The notes: generated by a model from the letters alone, not told the origin. Counted from the stretch's first letter, positions 9,457 to 18,499 are shown. The stretch is 64,000 nucleotides of DNA from Sphingomonas endophytica (GCF_001476895.1 NZ_LDTB01000014.1:33694-97693); one strand, 5' to 3'. Translations and numbers: made by a program.

Positions 9457-10710
9457 TCAGCCGGTGCGATCGTCGCGCGTCTCCCCCAGGTCGATCGTCC
9501 CGGTAGCCGCCAGCGCGGCGAGGCGGGCGTCGTCCACGTCGGCGAGCCGCGCGAGCACCCCGGCGGTATGCTCGCCCAGCATCGGCGGCGGGGAAGCGTA
9601 GGCAACCGGCGTGTCGGACATCTTGATCGGGCTGCCCACCGCCTTGAATGCCGGGTTCAGCGGATGCGGGATCGACACCAGCATGTCGCGTGCCGTTGCC
9701 TGCGGCTCGGCGAGCGCCTGCGCGATGTCGTTGATCGGGCCGACCGGCACTCCGCGGGGATGGATGCGCGCGATCCAGTCGGCGACCCGACCGGTCAGGA
9801 AGTGTGCCGCGAGGATCGGCACCAGCGTGTCACGGTTCGCCACCCGGTCGGGGTTGCGCGTGAAGCGCGAATCATGCGGAAGATCGGGCAGCCCGATCGC
9901 GTCGCAGAGCGCGACGAACTGGCCATCGTTGCCGCACGCGATCACGAATGCGCCATCGGCGGCGTCGAACACCTGATAGGGCACGATATTGGCGTGGGCG
10001 TTGCCATAGCGACCGGGCGGGACACCCCGGGCCAGATAGTTCTGACTCTGGTTGCAGAGCATCGCCAGTTGCACGTCGAACAGCGCCATGTCGATATGCT
10101 GGCCATGGCCCGTGCGATGCCGGTTCAGGAGCGCCGCCTGGATCGCGATCGTCGCATACAGGCCGGTCATCAGGTCCGACACCGCGACGCCTACCTTCTG
10201 CGGCCCGCCGCCGGGCAGGTCGTCGCGCTCGCCGGTGATGCTCATCAGCCCGCCGAGCCCCTGGATGATGAAGTCGTATCCCGGCTCCGCCGCGCGCGGT
10301 CCGGTCTGCCCGAAGCCGGTGATGGAGCAATAGACAAGTCCGGGATGCCGCGCGGACAATGTCGCATAGTCGAGGCCGTAGCGCGCCAGCGAGCCGGCCT
10401 TGTAATTCTCGATCAGCACGTCGCAGCGCAGCGCCAGCGTGCGGACCAGTTCCTGCCCGGCGGGCGTGGCGATGTCGATCGCCACGGATTGCTTGCCGCG
10501 ATTGGCCGCCTGAAAGTAGGACGCCTCCCGCGTCGGTGCGCCGTCCTCGCCCGCCATCCACGGCGGCCCCCAGGCGCGCGTGTCGTCACCGTGGCGCGGC
10601 CGTTCGACCTTGATCACCTCCGCGCCCAGATCGGCGAGCGTCTGCGCGCACCATGGACCGGCGAGCACGCGGCTCAGGTCCAGCACCCTCACTCCGGACA
10701 ACGCACCCAT
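9457..10710 (-). CDS. Family III CoA-transferase (CaiB/BaiF type)
   Basis: The 417-residue protein has the full CaiB/BaiF pattern: the start LSGVRVLDLSRVLAGPWCAQ, then 'LADLGAEVIKVERPRHGD', 'NRGKQSVAID', 'YGLDYATL' and 'EPGYDFIIQGLGGLMS'. Such enzymes move CoA between carboxylic acids (formyl-CoA:oxalate, succinyl-CoA:mesaconate and similar); the substrate here cannot be read from the sequence. I chose the ATG at 10710 because AGGAG lies seven bases upstream, rather than the ATG six codons earlier. It sits 73 bp downstream of lldD on the same strand and may be cotranscribed, though no joint pathway is obvious. The gene ends two bases after the convergent HPt gene. Confidence 0.9.
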   Translation of the reverse strand: MGALSGVRVLDLSRVLAGPWCAQTLADLGAEVIKVERPRHGDDTRAWGPPWMAGEDGAPTREASYFQAANRGKQSVAIDIATPAGQELVRTLALRCDVLIENYKAGSLARYGLDYATLSARHPGLVYCSITGFGQTGPRAAEPGYDFIIQGLGGLMSITGERDDLPGGGPQKVGVAVSDLMTGLYATIAIQAALLNRHRTGHGQHIDMALFDVQLAMLCNQSQNYLARGVPPGRYGNAHANIVPYQVFDAADGAFVIACGNDGQFVALCDAIGLPDLPHDSRFTRNPDRVANRDTLVPILAAHFLTGRVADWIARIHPRGVPVGPINDIAQALAEPQATARDMLVSIPHPLNPAFKAVGSPIKMSDTPVAYASPPPMLGEHTAGVLARLADVDDARLAALAATGTIDLGETRDDRTG

Positions 10711-10783
10711 GGCCCTCTCCTGTCGCATGGCGGCCGATAGCGCAGCGTCGCACCGATCGCGAGGGGGTGCGTCCCGGCCACGG

Positions 10784-11920
10784 CTATTCCGACAGGATCG
10801 AGCGGTCGATGTCGGCGATCCGCCGCACGCCCGTGAGCGCCATCGCGACGCGCATCTCCTTTTCGATCAGCGACAGCAGCGTCGTGACGCCCGCTTCGCC
10901 GCGCGCCGCCAGCGCATAGAGCCACGCCCGGCCGAGCAGCACGCCCTCCGCGCCCAGCGCCAGCATCCGCACGACGTCGAGCCCGGTGCGCACGCCTGAA
11001 TCGGCCAGGATGCCGATGCGGCCCTTCACCGCCTCGGCGATCGCGGGCAGCGCGCGGGCGGTCGAGGAAGCGCCGTCGAGCTGCCGTCCCCCGTGGTTCG
11101 AGACCACGACCGCATCGGCTCCGGCGTCCACCGCCGCGCGGGCGTCATCGGGATCCAGCACGCCCTTGATGATGAGCGGGCCGTCCCAGGCCGCGCGGAT
11201 CCAGCCGATGTCGTCCCACGCGATCGACGGGTCGAAGTTCGCGCCCAGCCAGCCCATGTAGTCGTTCATGCCCGATGACGCGCCCAGTACCGGCAACAAA
11301 TTGCCCAGCGCGTGCGGGCGACCGTGCAGCCCGACGTCCCATGCCCAGCCGGGCTTGCCGATCGCCTGCATCATGCGGCGCAGCGGCGCGTTCGGCCCGG
11401 ACATGCCCGAATGGGCGTCGCGGTAGCGCGACCCGGGAACCGGCATGTCGACCGTAAAGACCAACGCCTCCGCCCCTTCCGCCTTCGCGGTCGCGATCAG
11501 GTCCGCCATGAAGGCGCGGTCACGGATCACGTACAATTGAAACCAGAGCGGTCCGGCGGTCGCCCGGCGTACCTCGCCCAGCGAGCAGAGCCCGACCGTC
11601 GACAGCGTGAACGGAATGCCGGCCGCATTGGCGGCGCGCGCCGCCTGCGTCTCGCCCCGCCGGCGGTACATGCCGCCGATCCCGATCGGCCCCAGCGCCA
11701 CCGGCAGCGGACGGCGCGTGCCCAGCAGGTCGCTCGACAGATCGATCTCCGACACGTCGCGCAGCACGCGCTGCCTCAGTCCCAGCCTGGCGAGATCGTC
11801 GACATTGGCACGCAGCGTCATTTCCGAACCCGCGCCCCCATCGGCATAGTCGAAGAGGAAGCGCGGCAGTCGTGCGGCGGCGGCGCGGCGGAAATCCTGC
11901 GGCGACGAGATGATCGTCAC
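10784..11920 (-). CDS. lldD: L-lactate dehydrogenase (FMN, quinone-linked)
   Basis: From the GTG at 11920 the 378 residues match E. coli LldD closely along the whole length from memory: [36 protein letters not shown], '[16 protein letters not shown]', '[10 protein letters not shown]', [19 protein letters not shown], the active-site '[12 protein letters not shown]' and '[13 protein letters not shown]'. It oxidises L-lactate to pyruvate at the membrane and feeds the quinone pool. The frame is open further upstream, but homology starts at '[10 protein letters not shown]', so the GTG is the likely start (GAGCGGA lies about 8 nt upstream). A 12-codon reading frame with a strong ribosome site overlaps this GTG by four bases and may couple its translation. 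An unlinked D-lactate dehydrogenase (dld) lies 4 kb away. Confidence 0.9.
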   Translation of the reverse strand: MTIISSPQDFRRAAAARLPRFLFDYADGGAGSEMTLRANVDDLARLGLRQRVLRDVSEIDLSSDLLGTRRPLPVALGPIGIGGMYRRRGETQAARAANAAGIPFTLSTVGLCSLGEVRRATAGPLWFQLYVIRDRAFMADLIATAKAEGAEALVFTVDMPVPGSRYRDAHSGMSGPNAPLRRMMQAIGKPGWAWDVGLHGRPHALGNLLPVLGASSGMNDYMGWLGANFDPSIAWDDIGWIRAAWDGPLIIKGVLDPDDARAAVDAGADAVVVSNHGGRQLDGASSTARALPAIAEAVKGRIGILADSGVRTGLDVVRMLALGAEGVLLGRAWLYALAARGEAGVTTLLSLIEKEMRVAMALTGVRRIADIDRSILSE

Positions 11921-11955
11921 GCCGGCAATCCGCTCGACATCATGACCCGGATCAT
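11917..11955 (-). CDS. Putative 12-residue leader peptide upstream of lldD
   Basis: A short frame ([12 protein letters not shown]) starts with ATG seven bases after a strong AGAGGAG ribosome site and ends with a TGA that overlaps the lldD GTG as GTGA. The lldD start itself has a weaker site, so ribosomes may load here and re-initiate at lldD. This is inferred from spacing and overlap only. The alternative is that this ATG is unused. Confidence 0.4.
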   Translation of the reverse strand: MIRVMMSSGLPA

Positions 11956-12251
11956 GCAGGGGCTCCTCTGAAATAGGGCGCGTTTCCGTCGCCGACGCGC
12001 CAAGTATCCGGCGACGCCATAAGGAGCGGGATCGGCGATGGACAGGGGCGAGGCGGGGAAATTGCGCATTCGCCTGCCCCGTGTGCGGCTGGCGCGATGG
12101 TGACGGTCCGGTTGTCCGGCGCGGTCGTGCGCCTTCGTGCGGTGGCGATGACCCCGCCGTCCCCATGCCCCGCCTTGTCCCTCCGGGATGGAACTGCGGA
12201 GCGGGCCGGTGCTGCGCGCCAACCTTCCCTTACTGCAGGAAATCGCTTCGT
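11956..12251. other. Intergenic region between lldD and the 2-hydroxyacid dehydrogenase gene
   Basis: About 300 bases separate the divergent lldD leader and the dehydrogenase gene. Open frames cross it, but none looks like protein. It must hold both promoters; I cannot pick convincing -35/-10 pairs in it. Confidence 0.4.
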
Positions 12252-13223
12252 ATGACCGGTCTGCCGTCGCTTCTCGTCACCCGCCGTCTGCCGGAGCCGG
12301 TGGAACGCCATCTTGCGGATCGATGGTGCGCGACGTTCAGCCGCGACGATCGGGCGCTGGACCGCGCCGCGCTGGCCGCTGCCATGACCGGCCACGACGC
12401 CCTGATGCCGACGATCACCGACCGCATCGATGCCGCGCTGCTGGCGACACCGGGGCGACGGGTGCGGATCATCGCCAATTATGGCGCGGGCGTGGATCAT
12501 GTCGATCTCGAAGCGGCGCGCGCGGCCGGCGTGGTGGTGACCAACACGCCCGATGTGCTGACCGAAGCGACCGCCGAGATCGCGATCCTGCTCATGCTGA
12601 TGGCCGCACGACGCGCGGGGGAGGGCGAACGTGAGCTTCGGACGGGGCGCTGGACCGGCTGGCGACCCTCGCACCTGATCGGGCAGGGGCTGGCGGGACG
12701 GACGTTGGGGTTGATCGGCTTCGGCCGGATCGCGCAGGCAACCGCCGTGAAGGCGCTGGGGCTGGGGATGAAGATCCGCTACGCCAGCCGCTCCGCCGCC
12801 GCGCCGGACGTGGAGCGTGCGCTGCAGGCGACCCGCGCGCCATCGCCGCTGGCGCTGGCGGCGGAATGCGACATCCTGTCGCTGCATGTGCCCGGCGGCG
12901 CGGCAACGCATCACCTGGTCGATGCCGCGCTGCTGTCGGTCATGAAACCGCAGGCGATCGTCGTGAACACCGCGCGCGGTACGGTGATCGACGAGGCGGC
13001 GCTGGCAGCCGCATTGAACGCGGGGACGATCGGCGGCATCGGGCTGGACGTGTACGAACGCGAGCCGGCGGTGCATCCCGATCTGCTTGCCCATCCCCGT
13101 GCGGTGCTGCTGCCGCATCTGGGAAGCGCGACGATCGAGGCGCGTACCGCGATGGGAATGCGTGCCGCCGCCAATCTGGCCGCCTTCTTCGCGGGCGAGG
13201 AGCCGCCCGATCGTGTCGCCTGA
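12252..13223 (+). CDS. D-2-hydroxyacid dehydrogenase (glyoxylate/hydroxypyruvate reductase type)
   Basis: The 323-residue NAD(P)-dependent enzyme has the family's substrate loop (ANYGAGVDHVDL, residues 75-86). Its Rossmann motif is GLIGFGRIAQATA (153-165). The catalytic trio is present: R242 in VNTARGTVID, a glutamate in DVYEREP (267-272) and H289 in LPHLGSAT. Glyoxylate and hydroxypyruvate are the likely substrates by similarity to GyaR/GhrB proteins. The start is the ATG at 12252, with AGGAAA ten bases upstream; the earlier in-frame ATG at 12081 would add an unrelated arginine/glycine stretch. It overlaps the following kinase gene by 11 bases. A reductase making glycerate next to a glycerate kinase fits one short route into glycolysis. 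Confidence 0.9.
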   Translation: MTGLPSLLVTRRLPEPVERHLADRWCATFSRDDRALDRAALAAAMTGHDALMPTITDRIDAALLATPGRRVRIIANYGAGVDHVDLEAARAAGVVVTNTPDVLTEATAEIAILLMLMAARRAGEGERELRTGRWTGWRPSHLIGQGLAGRTLGLIGFGRIAQATAVKALGLGMKIRYASRSAAAPDVERALQATRAPSPLALAAECDILSLHVPGGAATHHLVDAALLSVMKPQAIVVNTARGTVIDEAALAAALNAGTIGGIGLDVYEREPAVHPDLLAHPRAVLLPHLGSATIEARTAMGMRAAANLAAFFAGEEPPDRVA

Positions 13224-14004
13224 GGAGCCGATCGCGACACGCGTCGGCGAACGGCTGGCACGGCGCCGGCCCGGGGAACCGCCCCTGGTGCTGGGCTTGT
13301 CGGGCGCACAGGGCAGCGGCAAATCGACGATCGCCGCGCGCCTCGCCGCCCGGTTCGGCCCGAGCGCGATCCTGTCGCTCGACGATCTGTACCGCACCCG
13401 CGCCGATCGCCAGCGACTGGCGTGCGACGTCCATCCGCTGCTCGCGACGCGCGGTGTACCCGGAACGCACGACGTCCCGCTGGGCCTCGGGACCATCGCG
13501 GCGGTCCTGCGCGGCGAACCGGTGCCGCTGCCGCGTTTCGACAAGGCCATCGACGACCGCGCGCCCGTCCACACCTGGCCGCGTGCGCCGCGCGACTGCG
13601 CGCTGCTGATCTTCGAGGGCTGGTGCGTCGGGGCGAGGGCGCAGGACGATCAGGATCTGACCTGGCCGATCAACGTGCTGGAGGCGGCGGAAGACCCCGA
13701 TGGGCGCTGGCGGCGGCATGTCAACACGGCGCTGGCGACCGACTATCCCGCGCTCTTCGCGTCGATCGATGTGCTGGCGCTGCTGATGCCGCCCGACTGG
13801 CCGACGGTGTTGCGGTGGCGAACCGAGCAGGAGCGTGCGCTGGTCCGGACGCACGGCCACGGCGCCGGGGTGATGAACGCCGCGCAACTCGCGCGGTTCG
13901 TCAGCCATTACGAGCGGCTGACCCGGCATATCTGGTGCGAGATGCCGGCCCGGGCCGATCTTTGCCTGCCGCTGGCGGCGGACCGGTCGCTGCTGCGCGC
14001 CTGA
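13213..14004 (+). CDS. Glycerate-kinase-like P-loop kinase
   Basis: The 263-residue protein has a Walker A motif GAQGSGKST at residues 31-39 and a following 'LSLDDLYRTR', the pattern of the plant/yeast type D-glycerate 3-kinase and related uridine-kinase-like proteins. Later motifs typical of that group are 'GTHDVPLG', 'PLPRFDKAIDDR', 'IFEGWCVGA' and 'VMNAAQLARFVSHYERLT'. It probably phosphorylates glycerate to 3-phosphoglycerate, consistent with the hydroxypyruvate/glyoxylate reductase gene it overlaps by 11 bases. The GTG at 13213 is the most plausible start; the frame is open further back, but that part lies antisense-like in the upstream gene. Substrate identity is inferred from family and neighbour. 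Confidence 0.85.
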   Translation: MSPEEPIATRVGERLARRRPGEPPLVLGLSGAQGSGKSTIAARLAARFGPSAILSLDDLYRTRADRQRLACDVHPLLATRGVPGTHDVPLGLGTIAAVLRGEPVPLPRFDKAIDDRAPVHTWPRAPRDCALLIFEGWCVGARAQDDQDLTWPINVLEAAEDPDGRWRRHVNTALATDYPALFASIDVLALLMPPDWPTVLRWRTEQERALVRTHGHGAGVMNAAQLARFVSHYERLTRHIWCEMPARADLCLPLAADRSLLRA

Positions 14005-14056
14005 CCCATCATCCACCATCGCCAGCGCGGTCGATCGGCGCGGATGCGGGCCGAGG

Positions 14057-15409
14057 TCACGGAGTCAGGCGATAGAGCCCCGCGCCATGCGCCGGCAACG
14101 TGCGAGCGAAACGGTCGCGCTGTCGGCCCAGCGTCGCGCCGCTCCACAGATCCGTCACCGCCACCTCGCCCGACAGGCCCAGATCGCGGAAAGGGATGCC
14201 GACCTCCTTCGGAGTGTCGGTGGTGTTGAACAGCGCGAGATAGCGGTCGCGCGGCGCGCCTTCGGGTCTGGCCGACCAGATCCGCGTGCCGTCCGCGATG
14301 AAGTGCGGCTGGTTGTCGGTCGATGCCTGATTGACCGCCAGTACCGCGCGGTTGGTCAGCAGCGCCAGCGTCGCGGCGTCCAGATGACGCAGGTCGCCGC
14401 CCATGATCAGCGGCGACCGCGCGATCGACCATAAGGTCATCAACGTGCGCTGCTCGTCGGGGGTAAACTTCGTGTCGCGCTTGCCCAGCGCCAGCCGCCC
14501 CAACGGGAGCATGTCCGCGTCCGGCCATGCCCCCGGACGACGATAGGGCGTCCAGTTCTCCAGCCGGGTGAATTGCGCCGCCAGCATCGGCCATTCGTCC
14601 CAGAAATCGTCCGAAATGCGCCACATCTGCGCATGGCGGCGGACGTGATCGCCGCGGATCACCGGTGTCTCGCCGGGTGAGAGGCTGAGGACGATCGGCC
14701 GGCCGCTGTTGACGATCGCCCGGTGCGCGGCTTCGATTTCCGGCGCGTGCGCGTCGTAGGGGCGGCTCATGTCGTCCATCTTGACGAAGTCGACACCCCA
14801 TGACGCATAGAGGCGGAAGATGCTGTCGTAATAGGCCTGCGCGCCGGGCTTCGTCATGTCGACGCCGTACATGTCCGGGTTCCACGAACAGACGCTGTTG
14901 GGGTCGGCGATGTCGGCGGCACGATAGCGGGTGCCGAGGATCGGCAGGTTCTTCTTCACCGCCAGCCGGGGAATGCCGCGCATGACGTGGATGCCGAACT
15001 TCATGCCCATCGCGTGGATGTCGGCGGCCAGCTTCGTGAAGCCCGATCCGTCGCGGCTGGACGGGAAGCGGTTCGGTGCCGGGATCACACGCCCGTAGGC
15101 GTCGAGCGACGGCACCGGATCGGCGTTATATTCGTAGCTGGATGCCGCCGGCTCGTACCATTGGATGTCGACGGTGAACACATCATAGCCGAACGGCAGC
15201 AGCTTGTCGCGCATGATCGCGGCGGTTTCGCGTGCCTGCGCCTCGGTAATCGTCGTCGCGAAGCTGTTCCAGCTGTTCCAGCCCATCGGCGGGCGCGGGG
15301 CGAGCGTCGCACCGGTCGGCGCCGCCCTTGCGGGATGCCCGCCCAGCGCCGCCGTGCCGGTCAACGCCGCACCGACGAGCGCCTGCCGCCGATTGAATCC
15401 GGATGTCAT
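14057..15409 (-). CDS. Exported GH27 glycosidase (alpha-galactosidase-like)
   Basis: The 450-residue protein begins with a Tat-type signal (FNRRQALVGAALTGTAALGG), so it should be exported folded to the periplasm. The mature part starts with the GH27 hallmark PPMGWNSWNSF (40-50). It has the nucleophile region VDFVKMDD (D212) and an acid/base region RISDDFWDEW (D267), with the C-terminal beta domain after 'GGDLRHLD'. Members cleave terminal alpha-galactose or alpha-N-acetylgalactosamine; the choice cannot be read here. The gene is alone on the minus strand. It converges with the glycerate-kinase-like gene (52 bp between stops) and lies 90 bp from the end of dld, so it may belong to the neighbouring sugar locus. 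Confidence 0.88.
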   Translation of the reverse strand: MTSGFNRRQALVGAALTGTAALGGHPARAAPTGATLAPRPPMGWNSWNSFATTITEAQARETAAIMRDKLLPFGYDVFTVDIQWYEPAASSYEYNADPVPSLDAYGRVIPAPNRFPSSRDGSGFTKLAADIHAMGMKFGIHVMRGIPRLAVKKNLPILGTRYRAADIADPNSVCSWNPDMYGVDMTKPGAQAYYDSIFRLYASWGVDFVKMDDMSRPYDAHAPEIEAAHRAIVNSGRPIVLSLSPGETPVIRGDHVRRHAQMWRISDDFWDEWPMLAAQFTRLENWTPYRRPGAWPDADMLPLGRLALGKRDTKFTPDEQRTLMTLWSIARSPLIMGGDLRHLDAATLALLTNRAVLAVNQASTDNQPHFIADGTRIWSARPEGAPRDRYLALFNTTDTPKEVGIPFRDLGLSGEVAVTDLWSGATLGRQRDRFARTLPAHGAGLYRLTP

Positions 15410-15501
15410 CGCCTTCCTCTCCCTGCGCCGAATATGCCGGGCGCTCCGTGGCGAAAAACTCTAGTCCGACAAATGCTTGCGCGGCAACCGTGAAGCGTCG
15501 G

Positions 15502-17211
15502 TCATCCGTCCGCCACGTGATCGGACCAGCATCGCGCACGGGGCGTGTGGCCGATGCCGGGATTGAGCTGGTTACGCGGATCGAGCGTGCGGTAGAAATC
15601 CGCCAACGCCGGCCGCGCGACATACAGGTGCCCGACATTGTGCTCGGCCGGATATTGCGCGCCGCGTGCGTCGAGCAGCTTCCACAGCGCGTGTTCGAAC
15701 GCGATCGGATCGGTGCCCGTGCGGACCAGATAATCCTGGTGGAAGACGTGGCAGAAGAAGTGCCCGTAGTAGAGCGCGTGCACCACATCGCCCGACAGCT
15801 GTGACGGCAGACGTTCGACCCAGTTGCGGGTGTTGCGCGGCAGCGCGATGTCGAGCGCGACGATGTCCGCCACCTGGCGCGGGTGCACCGCGCGGTATCG
15901 CACCGCCGCGCCGGCGGTGACGAAGCGGTGCAGGAACGCCTTGGCGCTCTCCTGCGCGGTGCAGGTGAAATGATCGCCCGCTGCGCCGCCGGGGAAGATC
16001 CGGTCCAGTAACGCCGTCGTCGGCGCCGCCTGATCGCCTGACACCTTCAGGATCAGGTGATGCGCGAAGCGATCGCGGAAATCGCGCATCCGGTGGGGCA
16101 GGTGATCCGGCAGCCGCTTTCCGACCCATTGCAGCAGTCTGTCGCTGAGCGGTGCGCGCCCGTGCGAGGTGATCGCGTCGAACCGCGCCTTGGCGGCGAA
16201 GAACGCCGGCAGCCGCTCGGTCCCCAGTCGCTCGATCGCGACGAACGTGTCGCGACCATAACGGTCGGCGATGTCGAAAGCGGTGCGGTGCAGATACTCG
16301 CCCGCGATTGGCAGCAATGCCGGATCGGCCAGCATCGCGCGTCGCAGTTCGGTCAGCCGCTCGGGATCGTCGGTGCCGATGTAGAAGGTCGTGGTGTCGG
16401 TCTCGCGCGCGAAGGTATCGAGCCGCACCGCGAACACGATCAGCTTGCCGGCGCTCCCTGCCGCCTCGAACAGGCAGCGCGGATCGGCGTTGAAGCGCGC
16501 GGGGACGGCATTGTCGATGTCGCGGACATGGTCGATGTAGGAATCGTCGTGCGCGCGGGCCGGACTGGGCCGGACGTCGCCGGCGTCGAATGCGCGAGTG
16601 TCGAGACGATGGAGGATCGTTTCGGGATCGTCGCCGAGCTCGATACCGAGATGATTGACGAGGTGCAGCGTGCCATCGGTCGCGATCCGGCCGAACAGCG
16701 CCAGTTCGGTGAAGGCGGGGCCGCGCCGGATCAGCGAGCCGCCCGAATTGTTGCACACGCCCCCGACCACCGATGCGCCCAGGCAGGACGACCCGATCAC
16801 CGAGTGCGGTTCGCGATCGAACGGACGAAGCGCCGCCTCCAGCCGGTGCAGCGTCGCACCCGCCAGGCAGAGCACCTGCTCGCCCGCGCCCAGCACCTGG
16901 ATGCCGCCGATCCGCCGCGTGCTGATGATGACGACGCCACCGGGATAGTCGTCGCCATCGGGGGTCGAACCGCCCGTCAGCCCGGTGTTGGATGCCTGGA
17001 CGATGATCGAGACGTCGGCGGCGGCGCAGGCTTGCGCCACGCGCCACATCTCGACCAGCGTGCCCGGCCGTGCGACGGCGACCGCCGCGCCGCCGCCGGT
17101 GCGATAGCCGTGCCGGAAGCGGGCGGTCGCGTTCGGCGCGGTCAGGACGTGCCGGCGTCCCACCACCTGGCGCAGCGCGGCGATCAAGCGGGTGTCGCGC
17201 GCGTCGCTCAC
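15502..17211 (-). CDS. dld: Quinone-dependent D-lactate dehydrogenase
   Basis: The 569 residues match the size and layout of E. coli Dld (571 aa). An FAD-binding type-4 domain comes first (SIIVQASNTGLTGGSTPDGD, 'GSSCLGASVVGGVCNNSGGS'), followed by the membrane-associated D-lactate dehydrogenase C-terminal domain (ALYYGHFFCHVFHQDYLV, 'YPAEHNVGHLYVA', 'DPRNQLNPGIG'). It oxidises D-lactate to pyruvate and reduces quinone at the inner membrane. Its GTG start overlaps the stop of the upstream GH84 gene as GTGA. In this locus its substrate would come from MurQ, which cleaves the D-lactyl ether of N-acetylmuramate-6-P. That link is inferred from neighbourhood. Confidence 0.93.
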   Translation of the reverse strand: MSDARDTRLIAALRQVVGRRHVLTAPNATARFRHGYRTGGGAAVAVARPGTLVEMWRVAQACAAADVSIIVQASNTGLTGGSTPDGDDYPGGVVIISTRRIGGIQVLGAGEQVLCLAGATLHRLEAALRPFDREPHSVIGSSCLGASVVGGVCNNSGGSLIRRGPAFTELALFGRIATDGTLHLVNHLGIELGDDPETILHRLDTRAFDAGDVRPSPARAHDDSYIDHVRDIDNAVPARFNADPRCLFEAAGSAGKLIVFAVRLDTFARETDTTTFYIGTDDPERLTELRRAMLADPALLPIAGEYLHRTAFDIADRYGRDTFVAIERLGTERLPAFFAAKARFDAITSHGRAPLSDRLLQWVGKRLPDHLPHRMRDFRDRFAHHLILKVSGDQAAPTTALLDRIFPGGAAGDHFTCTAQESAKAFLHRFVTAGAAVRYRAVHPRQVADIVALDIALPRNTRNWVERLPSQLSGDVVHALYYGHFFCHVFHQDYLVRTGTDPIAFEHALWKLLDARGAQYPAEHNVGHLYVARPALADFYRTLDPRNQLNPGIGHTPRARCWSDHVADG

Positions 17212-18281
17212 TGCGTCTTCACCTCGTCGTCGGTCATGAGATCGTGCCCGTCGACCCAGCGGACGATCTCGCGCGCGGCGGGATGATCGATCGCCGCGTA
17301 GCGCGCGCGCAGTCGCGCCGCGCGGCTGCCGAGCCGGTCGTGCCCGGTATCCTGAAGCGCGCCGAGATCCTGTTGCAGCATCCGCGCGAAGGGCTCGCCG
17401 AGCAACCGCTGCGCCACCGTCGCGAAGGCCGCGCCATAGGCATAGCCGGGCCCCTGCGCATAGACCATCGGCAGCGTCAGCGCCGGGATGCAGCCGAGAT
17501 GCGCCTGCAGCGGGGGGTTGATCGCATGGCCCGACACATGGTCCGCGATCGCCGCGTCGCGTCCGGTAAAGGCGCGCAGGTGCAGGAAGCGCGACATGCG
17601 CGCACCGTCGTTCACCGGATAATTGTCCCACAGGCACACGCGGCGGCCGAGCGTGTCCGCCACCGCCGCGAGGTGACCGGCGCCGATGGCCGCCGAACAG
17701 ACCTCCTCTCCGGTCCAATAGACCTGGATCGCAGGGTCGAGCCGGCGACCGAAGTCATGCAGGTAATCGGCGGGCCGCTGGCCGAAGGCGACGTCGAGGA
17801 TCGGGTCGTCGCTGTAATAGGTCGGGCAGGTATAGAGGCGCGTGGCGCGCGTCCGCTCAGCGCAGAACGTGACGATTTCGGCCTGTCGTTCGGCCAGATC
17901 GGGCCGATCGCCGCGCAGGTCGTCGAAAAGTATCGCGAGGTCGTCGATGCCGATCGCGTCGAGGTCGGCGATCCGTCGCGCGAGGTCGTCGCGCGTCGCG
18001 GCGTCGAAGCCGTCGGTGACGCCGACCGGGGTCAGGCCGATCCCGAACCGCATCCCGTTCGCGCGGCATTCGGCGGCAAGGCGGGCAAGCGCGTCGCTCG
18101 ATGTCGCATCGTGCGCGCGCCGCCAGTCGCGGCGCAGCGCGCGATCGGCCTTGGGCGCGTAATGGTAGAACCCATAGCCCGCGTCGCCGAGCGTGCGCAC
18201 GACATGGCCGCGCTCGTCGGCGCTCCAGAGGCGACCGAACCGCCCTTCGATCAGACCCAGTTCGGGGGTGCCCATGGTCAT
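17208..18281 (-). CDS. Cytoplasmic GH84 beta-N-acetylglucosaminidase
   Basis: The 357-residue protein covers the GH84 (NAGidase) catalytic barrel: LGLIEGRFGRLWSADER at the start, 'FYHYAPKADR', the catalytic aspartate pair D120-D121 in 'ILFDDLRGD', 'CPTYYSDDP', 'VYWTGEEVCS' and 'LWDNYPVND'. These enzymes remove terminal beta-GlcNAc by substrate-assisted catalysis. There is no signal peptide, so it should act in the cytoplasm, unlike many secreted GH84 hyaluronidases. The ATG at 18281 has a strong GGAAGGAGGA site; the longer frame upstream is not protein-like. It is the first gene of a two-gene unit with dld and diverges from the TonB receptor. A role in splitting imported GlcNAc-MurNAc units, like NagZ, is inferred. 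Confidence 0.88.
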   Translation of the reverse strand: MTMGTPELGLIEGRFGRLWSADERGHVVRTLGDAGYGFYHYAPKADRALRRDWRRAHDATSSDALARLAAECRANGMRFGIGLTPVGVTDGFDAATRDDLARRIADLDAIGIDDLAILFDDLRGDRPDLAERQAEIVTFCAERTRATRLYTCPTYYSDDPILDVAFGQRPADYLHDFGRRLDPAIQVYWTGEEVCSAAIGAGHLAAVADTLGRRVCLWDNYPVNDGARMSRFLHLRAFTGRDAAIADHVSGHAINPPLQAHLGCIPALTLPMVYAQGPGYAYGAAFATVAQRLLGEPFARMLQQDLGALQDTGHDRLGSRAARLRARYAAIDHPAAREIVRWVDGHDLMTDDEVKTQ

Positions 18282-18401
18282 GCGTCGTCCTCCTTCCGCA
18301 TCGGTCGGCCTCGCGTAGCGCGAATCCGGCCCGCCGTCGTCCGTCATGACGCGCGCCGGTGAAAATACCTGTGCGCCTTGATGCGCGGCTATAGCGATGC
18401 C

Positions 18402-18412
18402 GGTATCATACC
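18402..18412. promoter_or_regulatory. Palindrome GGTATCATACC, candidate GntR operator
   Basis: A near-perfect 11-base palindrome (GGTAT-C-ATACC) lies between the divergent GH84 and TonB-receptor genes. Its GT...AC core resembles sites bound by GntR-family regulators, and a GntR gene closes the downstream operon. Operator function is inferred. I did not find an identical second copy in the other divergent gaps of the locus. Confidence 0.4.
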
Positions 18413-18499
18413 ACCTGTTTACATGTGCAGGGGGATGGCGCATGTTCCGTGGGACAACGCGCAGCGCCGGATCGGCGGCGGGATGAACAGGGGGCGCAT

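Noticed and set aside
10784..12166. Long N-terminal extension of lldD
   Set aside because: The first 82 codons have no LldD similarity and the family homology starts at the GTG at 11920.
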